A DNA stretch of 64,000 bases, from assembly GCA_029961685.1 (NCBI GenBank), contig JARWKL010000001.1:50687062-50751061 (forward strand), given 5' to 3'. Shown one piece after another: positions 10,130 to 21,157 of the stretch. The position numbers and the translations under genes were made by a program. This DNA is from Aristolochia californica (Eukaryota; Streptophyta; Magnoliopsida; Piperales; Aristolochiaceae). Positions within the stretch are counted from its first letter, which is position 1, and each line of letters starts with the position of its first letter. A model generated the notes under the pieces. That model made no database searches, was not told where the DNA came from, and saw nothing but the letters and a program-made list of their open reading frames with translations.

Positions 10130-13100
10130 AACAAGAGGAAAAAGAACCATTTGGATGCCGGTTCTCCAGAACTTGACAAGTTTTATTCTCATGTAATACT
10201 ACCATTTATTTTCCATTGTAGCTCTCCATCCTAGATCCTAAAGAGCCTCTTGATAAGACTTAGGAAGAGGAGTAGAAAAAAATAGGCAAGTAAGGTGCAA
10301 CAAGTAGCAGACAACAATAAGTAGATAAAAAAATTTGAAGTAGGATTAGATGTAGACGATTGAGTGCAAGATTGGGGTTCCTTCTTAATGGCAATAAGTC
10401 GTGTGTCATATGGAGGTCCAAACACAATGGTGAAAGGGGAGGTGAATTGACCTCAAACGGATCTGTAGATTCCACAAGGGGGTCTTCAACCGATGTAGCA
10501 AGGGGATGGAGATGATTGTTGGCTATGGTAGAATAAGGTGGACACTCCAATGCACCAGAGGTTGGGGAACAACACCCAATGGATAAAAGGATTGCCCCTA
10601 AAAAATGTTACATTTGCTGGCACAATTTTTTTAATGAAGGATTATAATAGATACACCTTTTTTGGGTATAAGACTTGAAGTGAACAAAGGCTAGTTTTAC
10701 TCTATTATATTATGGGACCCACCATAGTGGCACAAGTTGGTGGGATCCACCATGAGGACGTGGGCTAATTTTACTCTGTTACAATGTGGACCCAACAAGG
10801 TTGCACGAGCTGGTGGGACCCACCATGAGAACGTGGTATGCCAAGAAGAGTCCTCATGAGTTAGAATTTTAGTTATATTTGATCTCTAGTAAATTGTGTT
10901 ATCTTTTCAGGATATGCTTATCTTAGAGAGATAGAGTATGAGTTATGTTAGAATTCTGGTTTACATTGAGTTATCTTATTATGTTAGGTTTATCATTAAG
11001 AGTTAGAGTTTGAATGTAATTAGGACTCTACCATGTCCTCCACTATAAATAGAGGACCTAGTACACAGATTAAAGGAAGTTAAAAGTTTTTTATGATTAT
11101 TCATATTGTGAGTTATTCACTTTTTTCGAACTTATCAAGGTTTCTTTGTGGCGTTCAAAACTGACTTATCAAACGGATTTTCCATCCCCGTTTGTGGCGT
11201 CTTCACCATACCAAGGTTCTTGCTTTGCTAAGCAACGTGTTGCGGTTTCCATCAAACTTGAAATATCTTGGGGACGATTTCTAGATTTTTTATCGGGTTT
11301 CGTCACGGGTTGACGTGGTTTGTATCAAGAGTATCCCCAAAAAGATACATCTAGTAACCCTAGGGTTCAACTTATTTGTGTAAAGAGATGTGTCATGAAC
11401 AAAATCTGTACATCCAAACACTTTCAAGGGAAGGGAAAAAATATTATCATTAGGAAACAACATGGACTATGGTGACTTATTGAGGAGAATTGAAGAGGCA
11501 ATCAATAAATATAAGAAAACAATTAGTGAGAACTGCATGTGGTCAATAAAAATGAGGACATGCATACACTGTAGTAAGGCCCTAGGAACTTCTAGTAAGT
11601 GTTATTTTTTTCTTTTAGTCACTTCTTTCTATAGGGGAGTGTAAACAGGAGATTTTTTATGAATAATACTTACTCACTACAAAGATTTGAAACTCACCAG
11701 ACAAATATTCTTTGGCATTGCCAAACCAAAGAATTATCAATTTGAAACCAAATTGAGTGAAATTCATAGCACAAAAGGATTTAAATATAGGTAAAACTTC
11801 AGACTTGTCTTTCATAAAAAATAACCATGTTATTCTAGTGTAGACATGAACAAATATAATAAAGTATTTCGACTAAGAGATGTTTGAAACATTTGGTCTC
11901 CATACACTATTATGAACTAAAGAAAATGGAGTAATACCATTAATTTCAAACCAAGGGGAATAAGTACTTTTATGTTGTTCCCTCATATGACACACTTTAC
12001 ATTATAAATTAGAGACCAACTTAAAAGAAGGAAATACAAACGGATAGAATGGAGTGAAGGATATCCCAATCTATTGTGCCATTGTAGTGCTTTTTCTTTT
12101 GATTTTTTTTATGGCAATGGTTGTGGGTGTGTCTTAATAATAAATGCCCCCTGCTCATGATCTCTGCTTGGCACTTGTTTCTTTTGTATGTCCTAAAATA
12201 TACAATGAGTTGGATAAATGTTATGGAAAAATTAAACTATTTAACTCACTGCCAAACATTAAACTCAATGGAATTTGAGGAACAAAAAGGACAACATTTA
12301 GGTCGAGAGTGGGTGCATGAGTGGTGGATCCCATTCCTTGTACTTTTATTTGTGATCTATCTTCTATAGAAACAAATTTATCTTTTGGACAAGGGGATAA
12401 AGAACTCAAAAGATTAACATTACCAATCAAATGCTTAGGGGCCCCAAAGTCAATGATTCAAGGAGCTAGAGAAGAGGAAGTAATAGAAAATTTAACAACT
12501 ATAATTGCTGCGGTAGCAAGAGTAGATGCTGAGTTGAAGGCAAAATTAAACATAACCTTAAAGCTTTTTGAGTAACTCAAGTTCCTCATCAATGATGACC
12601 CTTTTGCCTAAAGGTTTGGATATCATTGTAGTTGAGGCTTGATTAGCAGTGATCCACCCCGATTTTCCATGTATTTTCTAACAAGTATCAACCAGATGAT
12701 TGATCCCTTCACAGTGGATACACATACAATTTCAATTTTCTGCACTTTGGGGGCCTTGACTCACTCTGCCACCTCTTACTTTGCCACCCTAGTATTTCTT
12801 CCACGCCCCTTATTACTTGTATTTCCTCCCCTACCCTGAAAGTACATGGTTGATGATGTATCTATAGAAGTGGTCGTGGCTATATTTGGGATATGAAGCA
12901 TTGTAGCACATATGTTATCAAATAACGATAATGTACCAAAGTTAAGAATTAGAGTCTTAGCCACATCAAGATACAATTTTAAATTTGCAAGGCATATGGA
13001 AGCCACCAATTCTTCTGTTTGTTTCTCTTGAACTATAATGTAAGTTGAGTATGCCTAAGCAAATTTCAATTATGCCTTTTGTCCTCTAAACCTGGAAAAC

Positions 13101-13684
13101 TAATCATGCAAGTTCTCCCCATATCCAATATTGTACATTGTCTGAAAAGTATTATATAACTTTTGTAGGCAATCAACACTAGAATATAATTTTGCATAGG
13201 TCTCCAAGACAAGATTTGTTGTTTTGAGATGTATCACATTATTTATTACGCTCTCTTTCATATTATTTATTAACTAATTAATGATAAGGATGTCTTCTTT
13301 CACCCATATTTTGTATAAAATATCTTCCTCATCAACAGTGGGAGGTGACTTAACTAGATAGTCAGATTTGTCCTGGGTAATAAGAAACTGGTTAATAGAT
13401 TACGACCAACTCAAGTAATTAGCTAATCTCCCTTAAGAGGGATACTGGTAATCTTGAGTAAATAACATTTTCCAAACATGTTTCAAGAGCTATCTTCTGC
13501 CATGGATAAATCTTGTAATAGATCTACTATATGTAATATCTACCCAAAGGAAGATTAAACAACCTTAACTTTGTGTCTCAAGATTCCAAGGTATCACACA
13601 ACCAATTAGAACATGTAAAATAAATCTCTTAATATGTTTGGTTGAAGTTTTCCTATATAAGAACTTTATCTTGAAGATGGTTAG
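10130..13684 (-). pseudogene. Copia-2 gag-pol remnant, interrupted at 10676-11327
   Basis: Visible on the minus strand: RT start (GWRATMEN, then a frameshifted LHENKT), linker with FGPPYDTRLIAIKKE (10231-10550), integrase C-terminal TQKRCIYYNPSL (about 10590-10670) and, beyond the insertion, TRCIFLGY (11333-11360), integrase core (11400-12150), protease region with SQIKVQGMGST and VLFVPQIPLSL (12221-12430), and gag with ICLANLKLYLDVAK (12776-13009) back to a gag start near 13480. Stops and frameshifts are frequent. It is more diverged than copia-3, in line with being its host. Confidence 0.75.
10676..11327 (+). mobile_element. Solo LTR (652 bases) inside copia-2 integrase
   Basis: Starts TGAAGTGAAC, ends TTTGTATCA, and is flanked by AGACT (10671-10675) and AGAGT (11328-11332), a 5-base duplication with one mismatch. 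The host integrase codons resume cleanly on both sides. It holds a TATA box (CTATAAATAGAGG near 11043) and an internal tandem duplication of about 71 bases at 10692-10835 (GGGACCCACCAT...GAGGACGTGG). No internal coding region remains, as expected after LTR-LTR recombination. Confidence 0.75.
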
Positions 13685-14117
13685 TGTTGAATTTAGGACC
13701 CCATGATTGAAACCTTGAGCAAGATGAGAGAGGGAGAAGAAAAATATCAAAGAGAGAGAGAGAGAGAGAGAGCTCGGGAAGAGAGGAGAGAAGAGAAAAG
13801 AGAGAAAAAAAGTTTAGGCTAGAGAGAGATTCTTCACTTCTTCACGAGTTGAGAAGTGGAGAGTTTGATTGAATCCTTCAACCAAGACCCCTATTTTTAC
13901 TATTTCAATTACATATTAAGAGATAAGATAAGATATCTAATATCCCTAATTACATCAATCGTGATTATCAAAATCTATATAAATCAAGGGAAGATAAATT
14001 GATTACATCAATCAAGGAAGATTGCCAAATCTTTCAACTCATGTGATAAGGATTCCAGCTCATGTGATGACTCATCATGCCACCTCATGTGATCATGGTG
14101 GGTCCCACCTTGAAACA
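13685..14117 (-). repeat. 3' LTR of copia-3
   Basis: On the plus strand TGTTGAATTTAGGACC to ACCTTGAAACA, 433 bases, with a (GA)n tract near 13753-13774. The adjacent plus-strand TTCCACCTCAAG is the complement of the polypurine tract. Confidence 0.88.
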
Positions 14118-15607
14118 TTCCACCTCAAGCCGAGGGTTAGAAAACATTGTAAATGCCCAACTTGTTGTAGATGGAATATCTTATGAGTGACCGGTTTGGT
14201 GAGAATGTCTGTAACTTGCCTTTGTGAGGAGATATGTTTGAGAGATAATATGTCGGCTTGGAATTTCTCTCGTATGAAATGGCAGTCTACCTCAATGTGC
14301 TTTGTTCTCTCATGGAAGACCGGATTTGAGGTGATATGTATTATCGCTTTATTACTGCAATGCAGATCAATATGGGCATTTTTATAGAGTTCCATTTCAG
14401 TGAGAAGGGATATGATCCATAGAAGCTCACTAACTGTGTGTGCCAAGCCCCTATATTTTGCTTACGCACTAGACCTTCCAACTACATTCTGCTTCTTGTT
14501 TCTCCATGTAACCAAGTTCTCTCCAACCATTGTACAATATTTCGAAGTAGATTTTCTATCATACGGGGATCTGGCCCAGTCTGCATCTAAGAACTCTTCT
14601 ATGTTGAAGTGACCACGGTTCTTGTAGAGAAGCCCTCTTCCTAGAGCTCCTTTCAAATATTGCAATATTCTTTCTAATGTTTTCCAGTAAGCTATGGTTT
14701 TTGCATGTATTGACTCACAACACTTACTGCATATGATATATCCAGCCTTGTTACACAGAGGTAAATGAGTTTTCCCACAAATCTTTGATATTTTTCAATA
14801 TCCACATCTTCTCTAGTGCTTCCAGATAATTTTGTATTGGAATCCATAAGGGTTTCTGCTAGTCTACACCCCATCATTCTTGTCTCCTCTAGTAGATCAA
14901 GGAGATACTTTCCTTTGAGAAAGTATAATCCTATGTTTGGATTGTAGTACTTCAATACCCATAAAGTATTTAAGTAGTCCAAGATCTTTTGTCTTGAATT
15001 CTTGACATATCTTTTCCTTGGTTTCTTGAATGTACTCGGGATCACTAGCAGTAAAGACAATATCATCAACATATACAGCCAAAATCACATTGCATTTAGG
15101 CGTGTCTTTAAGAAATACAGAGTGATCTACGAAACATCTGTGAAATCCAACTCATATGAGTGCTTGGCTAAATTTATCAAACCATGCACAAGGAGACTGT
15201 TTTAGACCATAAAGAGATTTCTTAAATCGACATACTGACTCCCCCTCAACCACAAATTCAGGTGGTTGTTGCATATAAATTTTTTCCTTTATATCTCCAT
15301 TGAGAAAAATATTTTTCACATCAAGTTGATAGACCGACCAGGAAGAATTAGCTGCAAGAGATAATAAAATACGTATCGAGTTCATTTTGGCCACCGGAGA
15401 GAATGTTTCCTCATAATCGATCCCATAACATTGTGTATAACCTTTAGCAATGAGGTGGACCTCAAGGCGAGCAACAAACCCATCTGAATTGTGTGTAACA
15501 GTAAAGACCCACTTACAACTGACAAGTTTTTTATCTGATGGAAGAGGAAGTAGAGGAACTAGAGCCCATGTCTGATTCTCACAGAGTTCCTGCATTCCTT
15601 CGTCCAT
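14118..15607 (-). pseudogene. Copia-3 reverse transcriptase and RNase H
   Basis: RT fragments contain [39 protein letters not shown] and LYGLKQSPCAWFDKFS (15152-15607). The catalytic LAVYVDDIVF and the FMGIEVLQSKH block follow at 14897-15088. RNase H has DADWARSPYDRKSTS (14462-14665) and AHTVSELLWI, HLDLHCSNKA-like and HERTKHIEVDCHFIREKF blocks (14093-14446). At least three frame changes separate the parts. The aspartates of the YVDD box are kept, but the gene cannot give a full product. Confidence 0.88.
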
Positions 15608-17300
15608 TGCCGCCTTCCACCCTAGATGTTTCAGAGCCTCCTGATGGGACTATGGTACTGATATGGAGGAGATAGATGTCAGAAATTGACAACATGAGGA
15701 GGATAAATGATGGTGGGACACAAAATTGGATATGGGGTGAGAAAGCAATGGGTCGAGTATCATATTGTGGTCCAAAAGGTATAGGAGAAGATGAACTTAC
15801 CTCGATGGGATCTGCAAACTTCATAGGTGTGGTGTTAGGCAACGATTCAGGGGGTTGAACAGTTTTCGTAGCATGGGGCACAACTGGATGAGGAGAGGCT
15901 AGTATAGAAGAGAGACCTGGAGGAGCATTGTTAGAGTAGTATGAAGAGTCTTCAAAAAAGTTATATCCCTGGACACAAGTAATCGTTGGAGAGTGGGATT
16001 GTAACAAATATAACCCTTTTATGTGAGAGATATCCTAAGAAGATACACTTGACAGATTTTGGATCAAGTTTACTATGTTGTGGGGAGGTAATATGAATAA
16101 AACATGTACAACCGAAGACTTTCAAGGGAAGAGAAAAAGATCGCCATGTGAAAATAATAAGGAATATGGTGATTTATGACCAAGAACGAAAGAAGGTAGC
16201 CTATTTATAAGAAACCATGCAACAAATAAAAGTATGGGACTTTCATGGTATACAATAAGTTGTGAACTACCTCAAGAAGGTGACAATTCTTCCGTTCTGG
16301 TACACCATTCTGTCGGGGGTGTAGGCACAAAATATTTGATGGATAATGCCATTCTCTTGAAAAAATAGTCAAGATCTCTAGAATTATATTCTTTGGCATT
16401 ATTAGACCTAAGTACTTTGATTTTCTGACCAAATTCAGTGACAACCATAGCATGAAAGAATTTAAAAATGGATGGTATTTTAGATCACTCTTTAAAAAGA
16501 AATAGCCATGTGGTACGAGTAAAATCATCAATAAATATAATAAAGTACTTGATCAGAAAATGTTTGAGACGATCAAGGGTCCCCATACATCTATGTGGAT
16601 CAACGAAAAAGGAGCAATACTTTTAATTTCTAGATGAGGTGAGTATGTAGTCCTTTAGTGATGGCTTAGTTGACACAATTCACAATTTAAATTCCACATA
16701 ACCTTAAAGGTAGGAAAAAGAAGATGAAGAGATTGTGCGGATGGATGTCCCAACCAATTGTTCCATAGACTTGTCTCAGTTTCTTTGGTTGATACGACAT
16801 TTATTTGAGGCACGTCCAGGTAGTAGAGCCCCCCTTGTTCACGGCTTCCACCAATCACCTACTTCATTGTAAGATCCTAAAACACACAGGAAGAGGGTGA
16901 GAAGATAATTGAGTAATTAAAATATTGTGTTAGTTGACTAACAGATAAAAGATTCAAGGGAAAATTATGAACAAAAAGAATATTTGTGAGCGGAAGTGAT
17001 GGTGTAACAGATGTGGATCCTTTCCCGAGAACTTTAGTTTGGGAGCCGTCAGTTATGGTAAGAAAATTATTTGAGAAACAAGGAGAAATTGAGTGGAGTA
17101 GATTTTTGTTACCTGTGAGATGCTTGGAGGCCCCTGAGTCAATTATCCAGGATGAAGAGGAGGAAGTGGCAAAGAGCATACTTGAAGCGATGGTGGCAGC
17201 AAAAGTTGAGGAGGAACTTGGAGGAGAGACCATCAATGTTTTCATTTTTTGGAATAAGTCATACTCATCATCGGTAAGGGTTTTATTTTCTGGGGTAGAC
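15579..17300 (-). pseudogene. Copia-3 protease, integrase and linker
   Basis: Protease/pre-integrase: SSWIIDSGASKHLTGNKNLL with the catalytic Asp-Ser-Gly (16877-17245). Zinc-finger region LWNNWLGHPS...NCELCQLSHH (16655-16858). Integrase core remnant with NGVPERKNCHLLEVV (16205-16531). Linker with FFEDSSYYSNNAPPG and FGPQYDTRPIAF (15579-16007). Stops and frameshifts lie between blocks. Confidence 0.85.
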
Positions 17301-17399
17301 TAGTACTCCTTTGTATCACTTACTAAGGCTTGATTAGCCTTAACCCAATCTGTATGCCATGGATTTTAAAACACTGATCTATAGTGTGGCCATATTTCC

Positions 17400-18250
17400 C
17401 ACAATAGGTGCATTCCCTGCCGTCTATTCTAACAAAACCATTCATTCCACCTCTTCTTCGTCCTCCTCTAGAATTTCTTCCACGGCCTTAGCCGCTGTCG
17501 GTTGATGTTCCCCTATGCTCGGAGTACATAGCGAATGATACTTCAGTAGGACAAAGAGAAGAAGAGTCTGGAATGCGAAGTAATGTGGCACATACATCAT
17601 CAAAGGTGGGAATAGCAGAGGTGCTGAGGCATTGACTTTTAGCAACTTTGAGATATGGCTTAATGTTTGCTAGGCAAATGGCAGTGGCTAAGGCTTCCTT
17701 CTGTTTGTCTTGGACAAAGACATCGGTGGAGGTAGGCTGAGCTAGCTTCCATTCTTGAAGGAGGCCTCTAAAATGAGCCAAATATTCATGGATATGTTCT
17801 CCTTGTTTAGTGTTGAACATTCTTTGGAGAATATCATATGGCCTATGTAAGTTGTCGGAGCTAGAGTACAACTTAGCACATATCTCCCAAATTTGTTTGG
17901 TGGTGTCGAGATGAATAACATTATCGGAGAAAAGTTCTTCCATCCTATTGATGAGCCAACTAATTACTAAAGTGTCATTTTTAACCACTTAGCATAAGCA
18001 ATATCTTCTTCATCAATGGGTGGCCCAAGTTTGGTGAGGTGACCAAGTAGATCCCTTGTTATAAGGAATCGTCGATCTGATGTGGACCAGCTCAAGAAAT
18101 TTGATATCCCTCGCAAGGGTATGGTAGTAATCTTGTGAATATCATTCTTGTTACCCATGTATTCTTCAACCATAAGAAGCAATTCAAGGGTAATAATGTA
18201 CTCAAATTTGAAGTTGCCTAAGTAAGCTACTTGGAGATTCGAGACCAACC
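17400..18250 (-). pseudogene. Copia-3 gag (UBN2 type)
   Basis: Start MGNKNDIHKITTIPLRGISN near 18160, then ITRDLLGHLTKLGPPIDEED. A frameshift near 17985 splits it from NDTLVISWLINRMEELFSDN, HLDTTKQIWEICAKLYSS and ATAICLANIKPYLKVAK (17488-17988). A Cys-His zinc knuckle (CTYCGKYGH-like) follows near 17400. The upstream in-frame codons before MGNKND are probably leader. Confidence 0.85.
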
Positions 18251-19177
18251 AAGGCTAGCTCATGTAGATGGGAGGAGAACCCTAGCTTATCAAGTATTAA
18301 GGTAAGGAGCTAAACTTGCTGACCAAAAATTTATATAATTAATTCTCTAGTCTTCCTTGTAGAGAATAGCAAAAATCAATCAATAAGCATTAGTTCAAGT
18401 AAGGTAAGGTGACAATTCCGAATTAGATCTTTCCAAGATCATTCCAAAAACATATTTGACTCCAGCTTGGGATAAACCTATATATATTCAGTTCCTCATG
18501 AATTAGGCAAGATATAATTGATAAAAAAATCAAACAAAATCAGGCCTAATCAAGAAGATATCGTAAGTTCTTCAAAAATAATAATCTTTCGTCAAATGGA
18601 TTGGCGTCAACCAGCCACTTCCTTTCTTATTTTGTGTTTGATTCCTTTTATGTAAAACACAATATTCAATGCTTAATTTTCCAATAAAAATTCTTGAAAA
18701 AAATCACTCATAACCGAGTAGAGTTGTTCAAACAACTTGGTTAATGGAGAAGCCTAGCATAGAAGCTAAGTAATTCGATTTTTGAAATCCAATGGATAAA
18801 AAACCACTCATAATAGGCTCAAGAATAATTTTCTTCATTAGGAAAATCTTTTTCCCACAAAATTATAAGTTTTTATGCAAAAAATCTCAACATCAACCAA
18901 TTTTCAGCCAAGAACTTGCAAACTGATAAAACTGCCTTGGTAAACTTCTTCTAATCTGAGATGCATAAATCTCAATAATTTCATAAGATGAAGACAACAA
19001 TAAAATCAACTCTGAACCATCTTCTAAATATCCGAAAACCAAGAGAATGAAGTAATAATAACAAGAATGAAAAAGTTATCTCACATGCTTCAATCTTGCT
19101 TGACAAAGAGTCTTCTATGAGTAGTTTGATCTTAACTTCATAGGGCATTCTTTTGACATGAGGATCCTAAATTGGAT
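18251..19177 (-). other. Untranslated leader of copia-3
   Basis: AT-rich, no coding signal. It shows clear similarity to the leaders of copia-6 (about 59600-60790) and copia-9 (62426-62611), including the CCTAATCAAGAAGATAT and CCATATACCCAAGCTA type boxes. Confidence 0.7.
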
Positions 19178-19634
19178 GCTCTAATACCATGTTAAATTTA
19201 TGACCCCATGATTAAAACCTCGAGCAAGATGAGATAGGGAGAAGAACAAAAGCAAAGAGAGAGAGAGAGCTCGGGACGCGAGGAGAGAAGAGAAAAGAGA
19301 GAAAAAAATGTTGAGGCTAGAGATAGATTCTTCACGAGTTGAGAAGTGGAGAGCTTGATGGAATGCTTCAACCAAGACTATTTGTACTATTTTAATTACA
19401 TATTAAGAGATAAGACAGGATCCCTAATATCCCTAATTACATCAATCATGATTATCCAAATCTACATAAATCAAGGAAAGATAAATTGATTACATTAATC
19501 AAGAAAGATTGCCAAATCTTTTAACTCATGTGATAAGGAGTCCAAATCTTTCAACTCACGTGATAAGGATTCTAGCTCGTATGATGACTTATCATGCCAT
19601 CTCACGTGATCATGGTGGATCCCACCTTGTAACA
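19178..19634 (-). repeat. 5' LTR and primer site of copia-3
   Basis: The LTR spans 19190-19634 (445 bases; plus strand TGTTAAATTTATGACC to CCTTGTAACA). The primer site 19178-19189 reads TGGTATTAGAGC on the minus strand. It differs from the 3' LTR by scattered substitutions and a shorter (GA)n tract, so the insertion is not recent. Confidence 0.87.
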
Positions 19635-19639
19635 GTTAG

Positions 19640-20836
19640 AATTTCAGCTTGAAGACTTCCTGCCCTTACTCACAAGTACCACAGCCTTGTTAGCATCAAG
19701 TAGCAGTCTCTAAACTTGAAAACTACTGAAGTATTATCTCACAATAAGGACGATGAAAGCTTGTACCTGCCTCTGAATCCTTAGGGAACAAGAAGCAGGT
19801 CCTTTATCTTTCCAACGAAGCTGCTGCTGTTTTATCCCAGAGGTAGATGTTTTATCCCAGCAAGGAATTTGATTTCCACTAAAATTGAAGGTTGTATGAG
19901 ATAAGAGAGTAGTTGCCTTTTTTTTTTTTTTTTTTATCTCAGACATAGGTCTTTTATTCCAACAAGGAGTTAATACTTCCATTGGGATGAAAATTTGCAT
20001 GAATTAAGGACTCTAGAGTTGCTGTCGTTATTCACCTTGCGTTCATGTTATCTTATACAACCTGGGTTCTAGCCGATGACTTGTAGACTCCAGCAATATA
20101 AAAGCTCACCACGAGCAGGAGTTTCAACCATAGAAGTTCAGCAAGAATCAACCTTTATATCGTTGCCCAGAAAGTCAAGAATCTGACCTCAAGAAGGAAT
20201 CTTGATTCCACAAAAATTCAATCTATCTTGGATTCTTTGCTCACAAGATTCAGAAACTAAGTTTTTTATTTTTCTTTTTTTGAAAAACATACATTGAGAC
20301 TTCTTCTCCGGATTGGAACACCAACCACTGGTGTTTGGTAGCAGCTTATGAGCGTAACGAATACCAACCAATGGTGTTTAACGGCAGCACTTCATGAGAG
20401 GAAACTTTCTTCTCAGATTTTTTGTTTTTAAATAAGCTTTGGAGGTTCTTCTCAGAGTTCAGAACACCAACCACTGGTGTTCAGATGCAGATAGTGAGAA
20501 CTTCAGAAACATGCAGCACTATACCATGTGTCCTTATGCTGCTTGTAGACCTTTAAATCAACGAAGGTAGAAGGAAAAAGCAGGTCTTGAACGTACATCA
20601 AGTGCATGCATGGGTTAAAGGTCACACTTGATGAAGCACTCATGATGAATGATGTCAATTAGCATTTTTGACATATACACTAAGTATCATGGCCCATAAC
20701 TATGAAAAAAAAAAACACAAACTTAATCTGATCGCTTATCTGTTTGTTTGACTTCAGCTGTAACTTGTCCCATGCAGCTTTCTATCAATTGAGTAGAAAC
20801 AAACTTTGGAATCCAAAAACCTCTGATCTGATATCA
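19640..20836 (-). other. Leader of copia-2 with repeated hairpin motif
   Basis: No coding signal. A 19-base inverted repeat AACACCAACCACTGGTGTT occurs at 20317-20335 and 20463-20481 with a variant at 20361-20378, each able to fold as a 7-base stem. There is a T run of about 18 at 19918-19935 and a repeated TTTTATCCCAG motif at 19829-19860. The minus-strand primer-like TGATATCAGATC lies at 20825-20836 next to the LTR. Confidence 0.6.
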
Positions 20837-21157
20837 TGTTAAATCTTAGGATTCATTGTAGATACTTCTGAGAAGCCTTTTGGTGAGAAGGTGAGAAAAG
20901 AGAGAGAGATGTGAAGGGAGAGAGGTTCAAAGAGAGAGGAGAGATGAGAGAGAAAGAAGAAGAGAGACTCGAAGTAGGAACTTAGGTGAAGATGGATAAG
21001 GTTTCAAAGGTCGTACCCTAATCCTTCCCCTAGCTCTCTTTATACATTGATGAAAAGTAAAAAGAGTAAATAACTGTCCTTCTATCCTAAGCTAAAAATA
21101 AGAACTAAAGTTCTAAGATAATTACAGTTATGTCATCCTTGTCTTCTAATAGGAACA
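20837..21157 (-). repeat. 5' LTR of copia-2 (right edge inferred)
   Basis: On the plus strand it starts TGTTAAATCTTAGG beside the primer site. A purine-rich GAGAGA segment and a minus-strand TATA box (TGTATAAAGAGAG near 21035-21047) follow. The outer edge is placed at AGGAACA (21157) because that gives matching TGTT...AACA ends. No partner LTR is available to confirm it. Confidence 0.5.

Larger units (their letters stand above)
13685..19634 (-). mobile_element. Copia-3, full-length Ty1/copia (minus strand), TSD GTTAG
   Basis: A 5950-base element with perfect GTTAG duplications (13680-13684 and 19635-19639). Order on the minus strand: 5' LTR 19190-19634, primer site 19178-19189 (TGGTATTAGAGC), leader about 18250-19177, gag, protease, integrase, linker, RT, RNase H, polypurine tract next to 14118, 3' LTR 13685-14117. 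All coding blocks are present but carry frameshifts and stops, so the copy is dead. It belongs to the same family as copia-6 and copia-9 (shared gag and leader). Confidence 0.9.
10130..21157 (-). mobile_element. Copia-2, decayed Ty1/copia with two later insertions (minus strand)
   Basis: Element pieces lie at 10130-10675, 11333-13684 and 19640-21157. They give, from high to low coordinates, 5' LTR, primer site, leader, gag, protease, integrase, linker and the start of RT. A solo LTR (10676-11327) splits the integrase end at the C-I-F-L-G-Y box, and copia-3 (13685-19634) sits in the gag start/leader. The 3' half of RT, RNase H and the 3' LTR are missing on the left. The right LTR edge is inferred. 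Confidence 0.7.
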
